Positions 52,129-61,330 of a stretch of DNA of 64,000 nt are shown here, piece after piece. The position numbers and the translations under genes were made by a program. The stretch is taken from assembly GCF_000758705.1 (NCBI RefSeq), contig NZ_CP009287.1, positions 372,001 to 436,000 of the forward strand, in the 5' to 3' direction. The notes under the pieces were generated by a model. That model saw only the letters and a list, made by a program, of their open reading frames with translations, made no database searches and had not been told where the DNA came from. Position 1 is the first letter of the stretch, and every line of letters begins with the position of its first letter. The DNA is from Paenibacillus graminis (GTDB lineage: Bacteria > Bacillota > Bacilli > Paenibacillales > Paenibacillaceae).

Positions 52129-53211
52129 TTAAATATATTCGGTCATGCCCTTCTCCTTAAGCAAATCGACGATATCCTTGACGGACTGGGCTTTATCTTT
52201 GGGGCAGATCAGGACTGCATCGCCGGTGTCGGCAATGATGAACCCATCCACGCCGATGGTGGTAATCAGTCTGCCGTTCCCATAGATGATCGAATTGCGG
52301 GTATCGATACCCATGTGATTGGCTTTGATGATATTGCCGGCGTCGTCGGGAGGGAAGATCGCGCCCAGCGCATCCCAGCTGCCGATGTCATTCCAGCCGA
52401 ATTGGCCTGATAGGACAACCACTTCATCGGAACGCTCCAGAATCCCATAGTCGATTGAGATATTCTGCAGCAGCGGATAGATCCGGGCTATCGTCTCTGC
52501 TTCCTGTGCTGTACCGAGCGCCTCGCTGACCGGCAGCATCATATTGTACAGCCGCGGCAGATACCGTTTGAAATTATCGATAATGACCGAGGTCTTCCAG
52601 ATGAAAATCCCGCTGTTCCATAGGTAGTTGCCGGACGCTAGATAGCCCTGTGCCTTCTGGAAATTCGGCTTCTCTACGAATTCCGCCACATCGTACACCG
52701 CTACCGGATGGACGGCGATAGGCTCTTTATCATAAGCGATATAGCCATAGCCGGTGGAGGGGAAGGTGGGCTTGATGCCGATGGTGACGATTTTGTCGCT
52801 CTCCATGGCGAAAGTGCACGCTTCATCCAGCGTGAGCCGGAACTGCGGTTCATCGGTGATATAATGATCCGAAGGCAGGACGACCATCAGTGAGTCCTCC
52901 TGGCTTGTATGCATGATGGAGAAGGCGGCGAACAAAATGCTGGCCGAGGTATTCCGCGCTACAGGCTCAATCAGAATGTTGCTCTTCTGAACACTGCTGT
53001 GCATGATGCTCTCCAGCAGCACTGCCTGTGTGCGGTTCGTTACGATGACGGTATTTTCCTGCGGGATAATGCCCTTGAAGCGTTCAATTGTATCGTTCAG
53101 CATGATGTCGTTTCCGCTGATATTGAGCAGCTGCTTGGGAATTTCCTGTCTGGACAGCGGCCAGAAGCGGGTGCCGCCACCGCCTGCGAGAATCGTCGCG
53201 AATTTATCCAT
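52129..53211 (-). CDS. manC: Mannose-1-phosphate guanylyltransferase
   Basis: The 360-residue protein has the nucleotidyltransferase signature LAGGGGTRFWPLSR, the FVEKP motif (VAEFVEKPNFQ) and the GDPxM-region pattern of ManC-type enzymes. It makes GDP-mannose from mannose 1-phosphate and GTP. It lacks the C-terminal isomerase domain of bifunctional ManC/AlgA, so it is monofunctional. Its start overlaps the stop of the preceding barrel-protein gene. It feeds the GT4 enzyme two genes upstream. Confidence 0.92.
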   Translation of the reverse strand: MDKFATILAGGGGTRFWPLSRQEIPKQLLNISGNDIMLNDTIERFKGIIPQENTVIVTNRTQAVLLESIMHSSVQKSNILIEPVARNTSASILFAAFSIMHTSQEDSLMVVLPSDHYITDEPQFRLTLDEACTFAMESDKIVTIGIKPTFPSTGYGYIAYDKEPIAVHPVAVYDVAEFVEKPNFQKAQGYLASGNYLWNSGIFIWKTSVIIDNFKRYLPRLYNMMLPVSEALGTAQEAETIARIYPLLQNISIDYGILERSDEVVVLSGQFGWNDIGSWDALGAIFPPDDAGNIIKANHMGIDTRNSIIYGNGRLITTIGVDGFIIADTGDAVLICPKDKAQSVKDIVDLLKEKGMTEYI

Positions 53212-54316
53212 GATAAGTCACCAGATGGGCGATGGAGAAGGAGATAATGCTCTCCGAGCCTTGGTTCAGATTCAGCCCTGCGCTGTGGATGCCGTCATAG
53301 CAGGCACCGGTCTGAGCGTCAATCAAAGGAAGCTTCAGAGAATTATGCCCGGTATACCAGGCATAGCAGAGGTCGGCCCGTTTCTGATAGGCCGGGTCCT
53401 TAAGCACTACAGCAGCTTCGCGGCAGGCGAGCAGCATTTCGCAGGCTTCAATCGGCTGCTCGTCATACTCCGCAGGTTTGCCGCCGCGCAGCAGCCAGCC
53501 ATGACTGCCGATAGGCCTGTAATAGCCTTCAGGCGCGAAAGTCTGGGAAGCCAGGAAATCCAGGCTTTCTTTGGCTGTCGCCTGAAGATCGGGATTGCCG
53601 GAAATGCCGAAGGCCTTAAGCAGCGCCCAGGGCAGCATGGAATTGCCGTAGGTCAGGCTGTCCTCGTACCAATTCCAGCCATCGCCCTTGGTCCGTATAT
53701 ATTGCTTGTGGAGCCGGACGGCGATAGTCTCAATAAGCTCAGTGATGACAATTTTTGGCAGGAAGGCGGCTTCTTCTGCTGTATGCCCTGCCGCGTGCGG
53801 ATACGGGAAGGAATAAGTTAATGCGCCGGGTGTATTAACGAGATAGCTGAGGCCGATGACGGCGTAGGCTGCGGCCCGGGGAGAGCCGAGTTTCTCTAAA
53901 TACGGCAGCGATTGGTTGATGAGATAGCGGCAGGTGTTCAGCAGGTTATCCGGCAGGATGGAGGCGTTGGAGAGCATGAATCCCAGCGCCCACAGGGTGC
54001 GTCCCTGGCAATCCTCGGAGCCGCTTTCTTCCATGAACGAACGGTTGTAGTCCATGAAATTACGGAAGTTGCCCTGTTCATTTTGTGCGTGATGGATGAA
54101 GGACAGGTACGTATGAATCAGATCCAGCGTTGCGGATTGCCGATTTTGCTTATACATGAGTACAGCCGCAATCAAGGCCCGGGCGTTGTCATCGGTGGTA
54201 TAGCCCTTAGACCGGTCGGGAACGCCAAACTTGGTATGCTGAAAAATCCCCGTGTCATCGGTTATTCTGCGCAGATAGCTAGTTTTGAGGGGGACAGCTA
54301 CAGGTGTCTGCATCAA
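53204..54316 (-). CDS. Alpha/alpha-barrel glycosidase-like protein of mannose cluster
   Basis: The 370-residue protein is rich in paired helices: GYTTDDNARALIAAVL, GRTLWALGFML, YGNSMLPWALLKA and PIEACEMLLACREAA repeat a barrel pattern. Such (alpha/alpha)6 proteins lie next to GT4 glycosyltransferases and GDP-mannose genes in Bacillota and in Bacteroides-type clusters, often annotated only as glycosyltransferase-like. A conserved acidic pattern is visible (TTDDNAR), but no catalytic proof. Its ends overlap those of both neighbours, so the three genes form one transcript. Confidence 0.78.
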   Translation of the reverse strand: MMQTPVAVPLKTSYLRRITDDTGIFQHTKFGVPDRSKGYTTDDNARALIAAVLMYKQNRQSATLDLIHTYLSFIHHAQNEQGNFRNFMDYNRSFMEESGSEDCQGRTLWALGFMLSNASILPDNLLNTCRYLINQSLPYLEKLGSPRAAAYAVIGLSYLVNTPGALTYSFPYPHAAGHTAEEAAFLPKIVITELIETIAVRLHKQYIRTKGDGWNWYEDSLTYGNSMLPWALLKAFGISGNPDLQATAKESLDFLASQTFAPEGYYRPIGSHGWLLRGGKPAEYDEQPIEACEMLLACREAAVVLKDPAYQKRADLCYAWYTGHNSLKLPLIDAQTGACYDGIHSAGLNLNQGSESIISFSIAHLVTYHG

Positions 54317-55494
54317 ATCACACTCCGGTCCGCCAGTTTGAAGAGGGCTATTTTATCTTGAAAGATGGCGGCATACGTCTTCGCCACCTCACTCCACATC
54401 ATCGTTCTTCCAAGCGCAAGCGTACGGTTTTCCATATCCTTGACCTTGCCGGGATCATCCAGCAGTTCCAGAATGCAGGCTTCCAGTGAAGCGGAATCCC
54501 GGAAATTGGCCAGCAGGCCGCGGCCTTCGCCAAGCATCTCCTCCGCATACCGGTAAGGTGTAGAAACAATTACCCGGCCATAGCCGATACCGTAGGCGAG
54601 CGTTCCGCTGACCGCCTGATCCTTGCCCAGATATGGGGTCATATAAATATCCGACATCACCAGCGACTCAATCACTTCCTCCTGTGTCAGCAGCTTGTCG
54701 ACGAAGAGTACATTGTTGGTCAAGCCCAGCTCATGAACGAGGTCCGTCAGCTTTTCCCGGTAAACTTCGCCGGTTTCGAGCTTGACTACGGGATGGGTTT
54801 TGCCCCAGATGATATAGAGCGCATCCGGATGCTGCTTGACCACACTGCTCATGGCCTCGATGGCGTATTCAATCCCCTTGCCTGGACTCAGGAAACCGAA
54901 GGTGGAGAGAATCTTGCGTTCCCCGAAGCTGTACTGCACTTTAAGCTCCGCCCGGGATGCCGTCTCTACATAGGGTACTCCGTGATGGATGAATGCAATT
55001 TTGGCGGCATTGATATGATAGACGGAGATTAAATCCTGCACAGTAGACTGGGCCATCGTGACCACCTTGACGCTGAGCTCGGCAATCCGGGTAATAATCT
55101 GGTGCTGCTTGGGGGTAGGATTGGTTAATACGGTATGAAAAATGGCCACATAGGGCACATGAAGCTTTTCGATGAAATCCAGCAGGTATTCGCCGCTTTC
55201 TCCGCCATAGATCCCGAATTCATGCTGTATGACCAGCAGATCGGTATCGGAATGATTGATTGCTTCAGCGGCATCTATATAATCGGACAGCGTGTTTTGG
55301 CTGATTTCCCTCATTACCTGGTCACTGTAACGGTAAGATTCGTTATTGTTCATCGCGAGGATCTTCGGCTTGTTCCAGCCCTCAAGCTTCGAGAACTCAT
55401 CTAATAAATCCTGGGTGAACGTAGCAATTCCGCATTCTCTGGGCAGGCTGGTGGACAGAAAAACAATGTTCCTGTTGCTGCTGGTGTGTTTCAT
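54313..55494 (-). CDS. GT4-family glycosyltransferase
   Basis: The 393-residue protein begins with STSLPRECGIATFTQDLL, typical of GT4 enzymes that act with GDP-mannose. The C-terminal Rossmann half contains the nucleotide region FGFLSPGKGIEYAIEA, and a Glu region near YRYAEEMLGEG. No membrane segment is seen. With ManC downstream the product is probably a mannosyltransferase forming an oligo- or polysaccharide. It is the first gene of the unit; the stop overlaps the next start (ATGA). Confidence 0.9.
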   Translation of the reverse strand: MKHTSSNRNIVFLSTSLPRECGIATFTQDLLDEFSKLEGWNKPKILAMNNNESYRYSDQVMREISQNTLSDYIDAAEAINHSDTDLLVIQHEFGIYGGESGEYLLDFIEKLHVPYVAIFHTVLTNPTPKQHQIITRIAELSVKVVTMAQSTVQDLISVYHINAAKIAFIHHGVPYVETASRAELKVQYSFGERKILSTFGFLSPGKGIEYAIEAMSSVVKQHPDALYIIWGKTHPVVKLETGEVYREKLTDLVHELGLTNNVLFVDKLLTQEEVIESLVMSDIYMTPYLGKDQAVSGTLAYGIGYGRVIVSTPYRYAEEMLGEGRGLLANFRDSASLEACILELLDDPGKVKDMENRTLALGRTMMWSEVAKTYAAIFQDKIALFKLADRSVI

Positions 55495-55696
55495 AATGAG
55501 GAGCCTCCCTATTCAATTTTTGTAATTTGAAATAAAAAAAGAAAATAAAGAGGACTTTATTTTCCGGGCAAAAAAGTGGTATAAAATTTTGGATCTGCAA
55601 GTTATTTCCTTCCGCAACTATAACATGACCATTTTTTCTTGTCAATTTATTGACTACCCTTCATTCTCCAGATATAGTGTTGTTGGAGGTGTATGA

Positions 55697-55993
55697 ATGC
55701 CAGTCATACGCAGTAAATTAAGTGAGGTTATGGAACGCCATGACCCCAAATTATCCATTCGCAAGCTCGCCAAAGATATCAATTACCATTTCGACTCCGT
55801 CCGGCGGATGTACAAAGACGAGATGGTGCAGTATCCCCGGGATTTGCTGCTGAAGCTGTGCATCTACTTTAATATTCAGCCGGGTGAATTGATTCGCATG
55901 GAGTTGGATGAGAACGATTGGGCAATAGATAAAGCAAACGAATATGAGGAGGAAGGCAATGACAAGGAACCCGGTCAAGACGGCAACATGTAA
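55697..55993 (+). CDS. Small HTH (Xre/Cro-like) regulator
   Basis: The 98-residue protein has a helix-turn-helix (LSIRKLAKDINYHFDSVRRMYKDE, given as LSIRKLAKDI and FDSVRRMY), then FNIQPGELIRME, close to HTH_26-type regulators. The acidic tail (YEEEGNDKEPGQDG) is not DNA-binding. GGAGGTGT precedes the ATG. The gene overlaps the next one by 35 bases. Divergent from the mannose cluster, it is the natural candidate regulator. Confidence 0.82.
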   Translation: MPVIRSKLSEVMERHDPKLSIRKLAKDINYHFDSVRRMYKDEMVQYPRDLLLKLCIYFNIQPGELIRMELDENDWAIDKANEYEEEGNDKEPGQDGNM

Positions 55994-56903
55994 CGAACTG
56001 CTGGATACCTTCTATGCCAATCTTCGAACAGTGCGCGTGGAGAAGCTGGCCTTCTCCGGTGTAGGCAAACGTGACGTATACAACATCACCGCCCCGTTTA
56101 CGCACGGTGGGGAAACGGTAATTCTTGGAAGAGTTGAGGAACGGGACAGTGAGTTCTCTCAAGTCTTCTTTTTTATACTCCGGGAGGGGGCCTGGATTCC
56201 CCGTGCGCATACGCATACCTATAATTTGCAGGACCCGTGTGTAGCCCTTATACAAGGGGAACTCATTGTAGGCGGGGTAGAGGTAATTACCGCAGCGGAT
56301 GATCCGTACCGGATCGTCTCATGGGTGACCCAGTTCTACCGGGGCTACCGTATTGACTCCATGCGCCATTTCTCTTCCGGTCCCGGAACGATGAAGGATA
56401 TCCGGCTTATTGAGCTGCAGGATGGCAGAATAGGCATATTTACACGGCCGCAAGGAGCCAGGGGCGGAAGAGGGCAGATCGGATTTACCATTATCGATTC
56501 ATTGGAGGAGCTGAACGAGCAGACCTTCATCGAAGCCGAGGTGCTGCAGGATCAGTTCGTGCCCGAGGAATGGGGCGGGGCGAATGAAGCCCAGTTATTG
56601 AAGAATGGGCATATAGGCGTACTAGGGCATATTGCCTGCTTCGACCGCTTGGGCCAAAAACACTATTATTCTATGGTGTTTTCTCTCAATCCCGGCACCT
56701 ATGAGACGACACCGGTCAAAATCATTGCCGCCAGAAGCGACTTCCCCATTGGTCCCGGCAAACGGCCGGACCTGCAGGATGTCATTTTCAGCGGCGGGCT
56801 GGTGCGGGGAGACAATGGGCGTGCGGTGCTGTCAGTAGGGGTTAGCGATGCCGAGGCATATCAGATTGAGATCCCGGACCCTTTTATAGAATATGAACAG
56901 TAA
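55959..56903 (+). CDS. DUF1861-family protein
   Basis: ATG 55959 has AGGAGG six bases upstream; ATG 55944 lies before that site and is unlikely. The 314 residues show repeated beta patterns: YNITAPF, ILGRVEERDSE, GYRIDSMRHFSSGPGTMKDIRLIE (shortened to GPGTMKDIRLIE), FPIGPGKRPDLQDVIFSGGLV and IEIPDPF. These match the DUF1861 family, which appears to fold as a five-bladed propeller similar to mannoside phosphorylases. The function is not established. Given the mannose cluster next door, mannan turnover is a reasonable guess. Confidence 0.85.
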   Translation: MTRNPVKTATCNELLDTFYANLRTVRVEKLAFSGVGKRDVYNITAPFTHGGETVILGRVEERDSEFSQVFFFILREGAWIPRAHTHTYNLQDPCVALIQGELIVGGVEVITAADDPYRIVSWVTQFYRGYRIDSMRHFSSGPGTMKDIRLIELQDGRIGIFTRPQGARGGRGQIGFTIIDSLEELNEQTFIEAEVLQDQFVPEEWGGANEAQLLKNGHIGVLGHIACFDRLGQKHYYSMVFSLNPGTYETTPVKIIAARSDFPIGPGKRPDLQDVIFSGGLVRGDNGRAVLSVGVSDAEAYQIEIPDPFIEYEQ

Positions 56904-56912
56904 GCCCAAGGT

Positions 56913-56941
56913 TTGACTAGATTCTATGGTCATGTTATACT
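56913..56941 (+). promoter_or_regulatory. Sigma-A promoter of rplY
   Basis: TTGACT (56913-56918) and TATACT (56936-56941) are separated by 17 bases, 45 bases before the start. A single GGTCAAA heptamer at 56961-56967 is only half of a CtsR site. Confidence 0.78.
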
Positions 56942-56985
56942 TTCGATGACAAGAATTTATGGTCAAAGAGAGCGGGAAATCAAAA

Positions 56986-57570
56986 ATGAGTAAATTTATT
57001 CAACTGAGCAATCGTACGGCTGAAACCAAGTCCAACCTGAACGTCGCCAGAAAACTGGGGCGTATCCCGGCTGTATTGTACGGAATTAATAAAGATACTC
57101 TAAGTTTAGAAGTCAATGAAAAAGAGCTTTTGGATGTTCTAAAAACCAATCCGCGGGCTATTCTGCAAGCCAAGCTGTCCGATAATACAGCTGTTCCAGT
57201 AGTTGTACAGGATATCCAGAAGGATTCCATGTCGGGCAAGGTACTGCATATTGACTTTCAGCATGTGAACATGAATATCAGCATGGACAGCAAGGTTACA
57301 ATTCATTTTGCGGGAGAAGCGGCCGGTATCAAGGCAGGCGGTTCATTGCAGGTGGAAATATACGAAGTTGAAGTCCGCTGCATGCCGGGGGATCTGCCAA
57401 CCTCGATGGAAGTGGATATCAGCGGCCTTGCCATCGGCGACCAGCTGCTCGTCTCCGATCTGATCTTCCAGAACGGCGTTGAAGTCCTGACTGATCCAAG
57501 TACAGTGATGATTCAGATCAAGACGGTACATGAAGAAGAAGCGGAAGAACCGGCGGCGACTCCGGCTTAA
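56986..57570 (+). CDS. rplY: 50S ribosomal protein L25/general stress protein Ctc
   Basis: ATG 56986 (MSKFIQLSNR) gives 194 residues; an in-frame start at 56959 has no better site. The N-terminal domain binds 5S rRNA (LNVARKLGRIPAVLYG). A C-terminal TL5-type beta domain follows (HIDFQHVNMN through LPTSMEVDISGLAIGDQL, in parts) and a Glu-rich tail (EEEAEEPAATPA). In Bacilli this protein is the stress-linked Ctc. The Shine-Dalgarno site is weak (AGAGCGGG). Confidence 0.9.
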   Translation: MSKFIQLSNRTAETKSNLNVARKLGRIPAVLYGINKDTLSLEVNEKELLDVLKTNPRAILQAKLSDNTAVPVVVQDIQKDSMSGKVLHIDFQHVNMNISMDSKVTIHFAGEAAGIKAGGSLQVEIYEVEVRCMPGDLPTSMEVDISGLAIGDQLLVSDLIFQNGVEVLTDPSTVMIQIKTVHEEEAEEPAATPA

Positions 57571-57588
57571 ATACAAGATGACAAATAC

Positions 57589-57660
57589 AGCCCCTTCGGA
57601 CAGAACGTGCAGGGAACTCATGATTTCATGATTCCGGTTACGTCTGTTGAAGGGGCTTTT
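57589..57660 (+). terminator. Intrinsic terminator after rplY
   Basis: AGCCCCTTC pairs with GAAGGGGCT, extended inwards by GACAGA and TCTGTT pairing, and TTTT follows. Another inner stem (ATCATGA-type) is possible. It separates rplY from the convergent helicase gene. Confidence 0.75.
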
Positions 57661-57706
57661 GTTGTTTTATTAAGGAGGGCGTAGCCGTTTTCCCTGTTCT
57701 TGTTCG

Positions 57707-60034
57707 TTACACAGGAACTTCCCTCATACTCTTCTCCATGGGAGCACTGCAGAGCGGGCAGGGCTTGGAGGACAGGTGATCCTCGGCTCCCCCTGCCTTC
57801 ATGCGCGTCCAGCCCGGGCAGCTGCTCCCGGTGCACTTCCAGATGGGGACAGTGTGTGTTCTTCCCCCGGAGGATCTGCCGGAGGTGTGCCTTACCGGTG
57901 CCGGGGTTCTGTTTACAGCTGCGGCAGACGGGGCAGCCGATGCAGCAGAACGGAACGCAGACAGCATAAATCTGGAGACCTCCGCCTTCTTGCCCCGGTG
58001 CCGTGCCGGGGAGCTGATGAACAGCTCCTCCCGGGCTCTGGTCACGGCCACATAAGCCAGCCTCCGCTCCTCTTCAAGTGCAGCGAAGCCCGCTGTATTG
58101 CCTACAATGACTTTGCTGTCCCGTGCGCTTGGTGGAGGGGATGTCTTCCGGTCCTTCAGCCGCTCGCCTTCCAGTGCGGAACTGTGGGGAAGAATGCCTT
58201 CTGACGCACCGATCAGAAAAACAACCGGGAACTCCAGCCCCTTCGACTTATGAATCGTCATCAGGGCAACCCGGTTCCCTTGTTCTTTAAGTCCCGGCTG
58301 GCGACTCAGTTCATTACGTTCGGTCACATTGCCGATGAACTCCAGAAACACCGGAAGACTGTCGAACCGTTCCGCCGAGGCTTCCAGCTCATCAAGCATT
58401 TCTTTCAGCATTTCCCGGTGGAGCGTGGCCTGATGCCGCTCGTTGGCTTCAATGAAATAGTCATAGAAGCTTGAGCGGATCTGGCGGATCGCCTGCACCG
58501 GTGTCAACTGGATCAGGCCCCGGATTAGCTCCAGCCGTTCCTTCAGCTTCGCACCCTTGAAGTCCTCCATTCCCGGCAGAGACAGCAGGTGGATCAGCGG
58601 TCCCTGCTTGGGCTGAACGGCCTCCATCCGGCGGATGTGGTTCATGCCCTTTTCCCGGTTCAGATACAGCGTCGGCAGGATATTCTCCATTGCCGCAAAA
58701 TTGCGCCGGTTCAGCGACAAACGCAAATGATCCAATACCGGTGAGATCAGCCAATGCTCGTAGAGCAGCTGGCCTTCTCCGTAATCGACGTAGGGGACAT
58801 CGCGGAGGAGCAGCCGCTCCAGCAGGGCACGGTTGCTGCTGGAAGCACGGTAGAGCAGGGCGAAATCGCTGTATGCTCTAGCCCCGCTGGCTACCTCGCT
58901 CAATATATGCTCCACGATTTGCTCGGCTTCCTCGTCGGCCGTCTGCGGGCGCAGGTACCGGGGCTGGCGGCCGCTGCCTCGGGCCGCTTGCAGCGTTTTG
59001 GCCCGCCTCCGCATATTATGGCGGATAATGCCATTGCCGAGGCCGACAATCGCGGGGCCGGAACGGTAATTGATATCCAGCGTGATGACCCGTGCACCCG
59101 GATACAGCTTCTCGAACTCCAGAATGAACTCGCTGCGCGCTCCGTTGAAGGAATAGATCGTCTGGTCATCGTCCCCGACCACCATCAGATTATGCTGCGG
59201 GTGGGCGATCATTTTGACAAGCTCATATTGCAGCGCATTGGTATCCTGAAACTCATCGACCATCACATACAGAAATCTCATCTGCAGCTCCAGCAAAAGC
59301 GCAGGTTTCTCCCGCAGCATCCGGTATGCGATCAGCAGCACATCGTCGAAGTCGATTTTGAAATTGTCGGTCTTCCATTGCTCATACAGCAGCAGGACCG
59401 TTTTCATTTCCTTCTCGGCGGTTGACGTCTCCGGCAGCTTCTCCGGTTCGCCCAGATTCATCTTGCAGGTGGAGAGCAGAGCGAGCAGGGTCTCCGGCGG
59501 ATAGGCATCCTTAGGCAGACCCAGCTCGCGCATGATCTGCTTCAGCAGAATGTGCTGGCGGCGCGTCTCATTGAAGATTTCCTGCTGAAGACCCTGACGG
59601 CGCAGGAAATAGAGAAAAAAAGAATGGAACGTACGCGCCTGCAGGCGCGCGGCATCGCTCTCGCGGACGCCTGGCAGCAGAGCAATCCGTTCACGCATTT
59701 CCGCCGCAGCCTTGTTGGAGAATGTCAGCAGCAGCAGCTGGCTTGGGGAGATGCCCCGGACTGACAGCAAATACCCGGTTCTGCAGATCAGTACCGAGGT
59801 TTTGCCGGAGCCTGCCCCGGCCAGTGTCAGCAATGGGCCTTGATGATGCCGCACCGCCGCGATCTGCGGGGAGTTGAGCAGAATCCCGCCCTCCTCCAGC
59901 CTGCGGAAGTAAGCAGCATCGGAGTCCCCGGGCTTTACCATCTCCCGGCTTGTCCGGGCAGAGGCGGTCTTCGCCTGCGGAATGCGTTCGCCGGTAGCCC
60001 CGAGCGGTATATTGTGAAATAAAAGCTTGTTCAT
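57707..60034 (-). CDS. UvrD/Rep-family ATP-dependent DNA helicase with C-terminal Cys motif
   Basis: The 775-residue helicase has the Q motif (LNSPQIAAV), Walker A AGAGSGKTS at 72-80, motif II VDEFQDTN and later motifs (LTFSNKAAAEMRER, GDDDQTIYSFNGA, and near the end MTIHKSKGLEFPVVFL). This is a superfamily 1A 3'-5' helicase like PcrA/UvrD. The tail has CTGSSCPGW and CPLCSAPM, a probable zinc-binding pair not seen in PcrA. A low-complexity Ala/Ser run precedes it. Start ATG 60034 is used; a role in DNA repair is inferred. Confidence 0.88.
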   Translation of the reverse strand: MNKLLFHNIPLGATGERIPQAKTASARTSREMVKPGDSDAAYFRRLEEGGILLNSPQIAAVRHHQGPLLTLAGAGSGKTSVLICRTGYLLSVRGISPSQLLLLTFSNKAAAEMRERIALLPGVRESDAARLQARTFHSFFLYFLRRQGLQQEIFNETRRQHILLKQIMRELGLPKDAYPPETLLALLSTCKMNLGEPEKLPETSTAEKEMKTVLLLYEQWKTDNFKIDFDDVLLIAYRMLREKPALLLELQMRFLYVMVDEFQDTNALQYELVKMIAHPQHNLMVVGDDDQTIYSFNGARSEFILEFEKLYPGARVITLDINYRSGPAIVGLGNGIIRHNMRRRAKTLQAARGSGRQPRYLRPQTADEEAEQIVEHILSEVASGARAYSDFALLYRASSSNRALLERLLLRDVPYVDYGEGQLLYEHWLISPVLDHLRLSLNRRNFAAMENILPTLYLNREKGMNHIRRMEAVQPKQGPLIHLLSLPGMEDFKGAKLKERLELIRGLIQLTPVQAIRQIRSSFYDYFIEANERHQATLHREMLKEMLDELEASAERFDSLPVFLEFIGNVTERNELSRQPGLKEQGNRVALMTIHKSKGLEFPVVFLIGASEGILPHSSALEGERLKDRKTSPPPSARDSKVIVGNTAGFAALEEERRLAYVAVTRAREELFISSPARHRGKKAEVSRFMLSAFRSAASAAPSAAAVNRTPAPVRHTSGRSSGGRTHTVPIWKCTGSSCPGWTRMKAGGAEDHLSSKPCPLCSAPMEKSMREVPV

Positions 60035-60360
60035 TGGATGGATTCACCTTCGTTTGTCGCATTGCGGGTTAAACTAAATTTTAGCCGATCTATCTTGTAA
60101 TAACGATGTCCGATTCTTACGGCATTGTTATGGAAGCCTCGAATTTGGCGAACCCAAATGGAGGGCCTTCTCTGAGATTCCATCGTCTGAAGTGCCGCCA
60201 CTGGGCGGCATGAATGTTTATACTATACCATCCCGCTCGCAGCGCTGTCCCGTATTCTAATAATACTGCTCATGTTTTTGGTGTCACACTCCTGGGTGTA
60301 TGAATATTCTGACTATTATACGTATGTACTGAAATTCATTCCCGGAAAGGTGTGATTGTG
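60035..60360. other. Intergenic region with two strong hairpins
   Basis: A 41-base hairpin (60131-60171) pairs GAAGCCTC and ATTTGG with CCAAAT and GAGGGCCTTC, with a CGAAC loop. A second hairpin (60193-60210) is TGCCGCC with GGCGGCA. Neither has a T-run. No family of RNA was recognised. The region lies between divergent genes, so it could be a leader of either. No gene was found here. Confidence 0.55.
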
Positions 60361-60846
60361 ATGAAGCCTATGGCCCGGATCAAAAAGCCGGCTGTACTAA
60401 GGAACCGTTCCGTTCCCCGCGCAGGTTCGTCCAGAACAGTGCTCTACCGTAACTCCAAGTATGGCTTCAGCATCAGGCTCCCCCGCAGATGGAAATGCTA
60501 CACAGTGGTTAGAAGAAGCTCCCGGCTGGACGATGCGGAGTACGCTGTGTATTTCCTTTTTAAATATAAAGGGAAGATTTATGAATCGGCGCTCACTTTG
60601 CTGGTGTACCGGATGTCGCTGAAGAAGTGGATAGAAGAGGGCTATGATGAGTCCCCGATCATCCGGCTGGCTGTACGTAATGGGCGGATTTATGCCTATG
60701 CGGTTCCCGGTGAGCTGCCTGAAGAGTTCCTGAATGCCAAAGGAGATGACTATGATTACAAAAAATACGGCAGACCCATCCGCATCCTGTCCCGCATGGT
60801 GAATGACGATGTGCCAAGAATCGTTAAAACCTTCAAGCTCCGCTGA
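60361..60846 (+). CDS. Uncharacterised basic protein with PsbP-like region
   Basis: ATG 60361 has AAAGG about ten bases upstream; GTG 60352 and 60358 are alternatives. The 161-residue protein is basic (R/K-rich 1-30) and has a segment YRNSKYGFSIRLPRRWKCYTVV (shown as YGFSIRLPRRWKCY) that resembles PsbP-like folds. A hydrophilic end follows (RIVKTFKLR). No signal peptide was clear. Function unknown. Confidence 0.7.
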   Translation: MKPMARIKKPAVLRNRSVPRAGSSRTVLYRNSKYGFSIRLPRRWKCYTVVRRSSRLDDAEYAVYFLFKYKGKIYESALTLLVYRMSLKKWIEEGYDESPIIRLAVRNGRIYAYAVPGELPEEFLNAKGDDYDYKKYGRPIRILSRMVNDDVPRIVKTFKLR

Positions 60847-60874
60847 CTTGTTCCCCCAGGCTGGAGAGCGGTCT

Positions 60875-61330
60875 TCATTGTAATTGTCCAAGAATAGCAT
60901 TAATCTTGCGCTCGTATAGCCTCGGATTGTCCTCTTTGATTTCCTCCAGGAGAAAAGCCAGCGATCTTTTGATCCTAGGCGTCATGCCGGCGGCGATATC
61001 GGTGTACTCTCTGCGGCAGAGGTCATCCTCAAGGATTCTCTGATTCAGTACAATGGCCCAGTTGCGTGCATTCTCCAGCATGTCCGGCAGCGACTCCAGC
61101 AACTGGGTAAGGTACATCTCCATCTGGTAGCTTTCCACGAAATGGACAAGTCCGAACATAATCTCCTCCTGCTCGGTGTCGTCATCGAAAACTTTGAAGA
61201 TTTGCTGGATCACCGCATCCTCCATGTCTCCGGCCAACCCCTCCAGCGCCAGATCAAAAGCTTCACATTCCAGCTCCGTCCGCAGCAGACGGTTATGATA
61301 TAACTGGGCAATCCCAGGGTACATATTCAA
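60875..61330 (-). CDS. Imm30-like (possible orphan immunity) protein
   Basis: The 151-residue helical protein starts at TTG 61330 with GGGGGA upstream; ATG 61324 is the alternative. It contains IFKVFDDDTEQEEIMFGLVHFVE, shown as QIFKVFDDDTEQ and MFGLVHFVE, a pattern I associate with the Imm30 immunity family. No toxin gene is adjacent. Assignment is by memory of the family pattern and needs a profile search. It is convergent with the 60361 gene. Confidence 0.6.
   Translation of the reverse strand: MNMYPGIAQLYHNRLLRTELECEAFDLALEGLAGDMEDAVIQQIFKVFDDDTEQEEIMFGLVHFVESYQMEMYLTQLLESLPDMLENARNWAIVLNQRILEDDLCRREYTDIAAGMTPRIKRSLAFLLEEIKEDNPRLYERKINAILGQLQ

Noticed and set aside
56961..56967. GGTCAAA before rplY as a CtsR operator.
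   Set aside because: Only one heptamer is present; the second half of the direct repeat (AGCGGGA) does not match.
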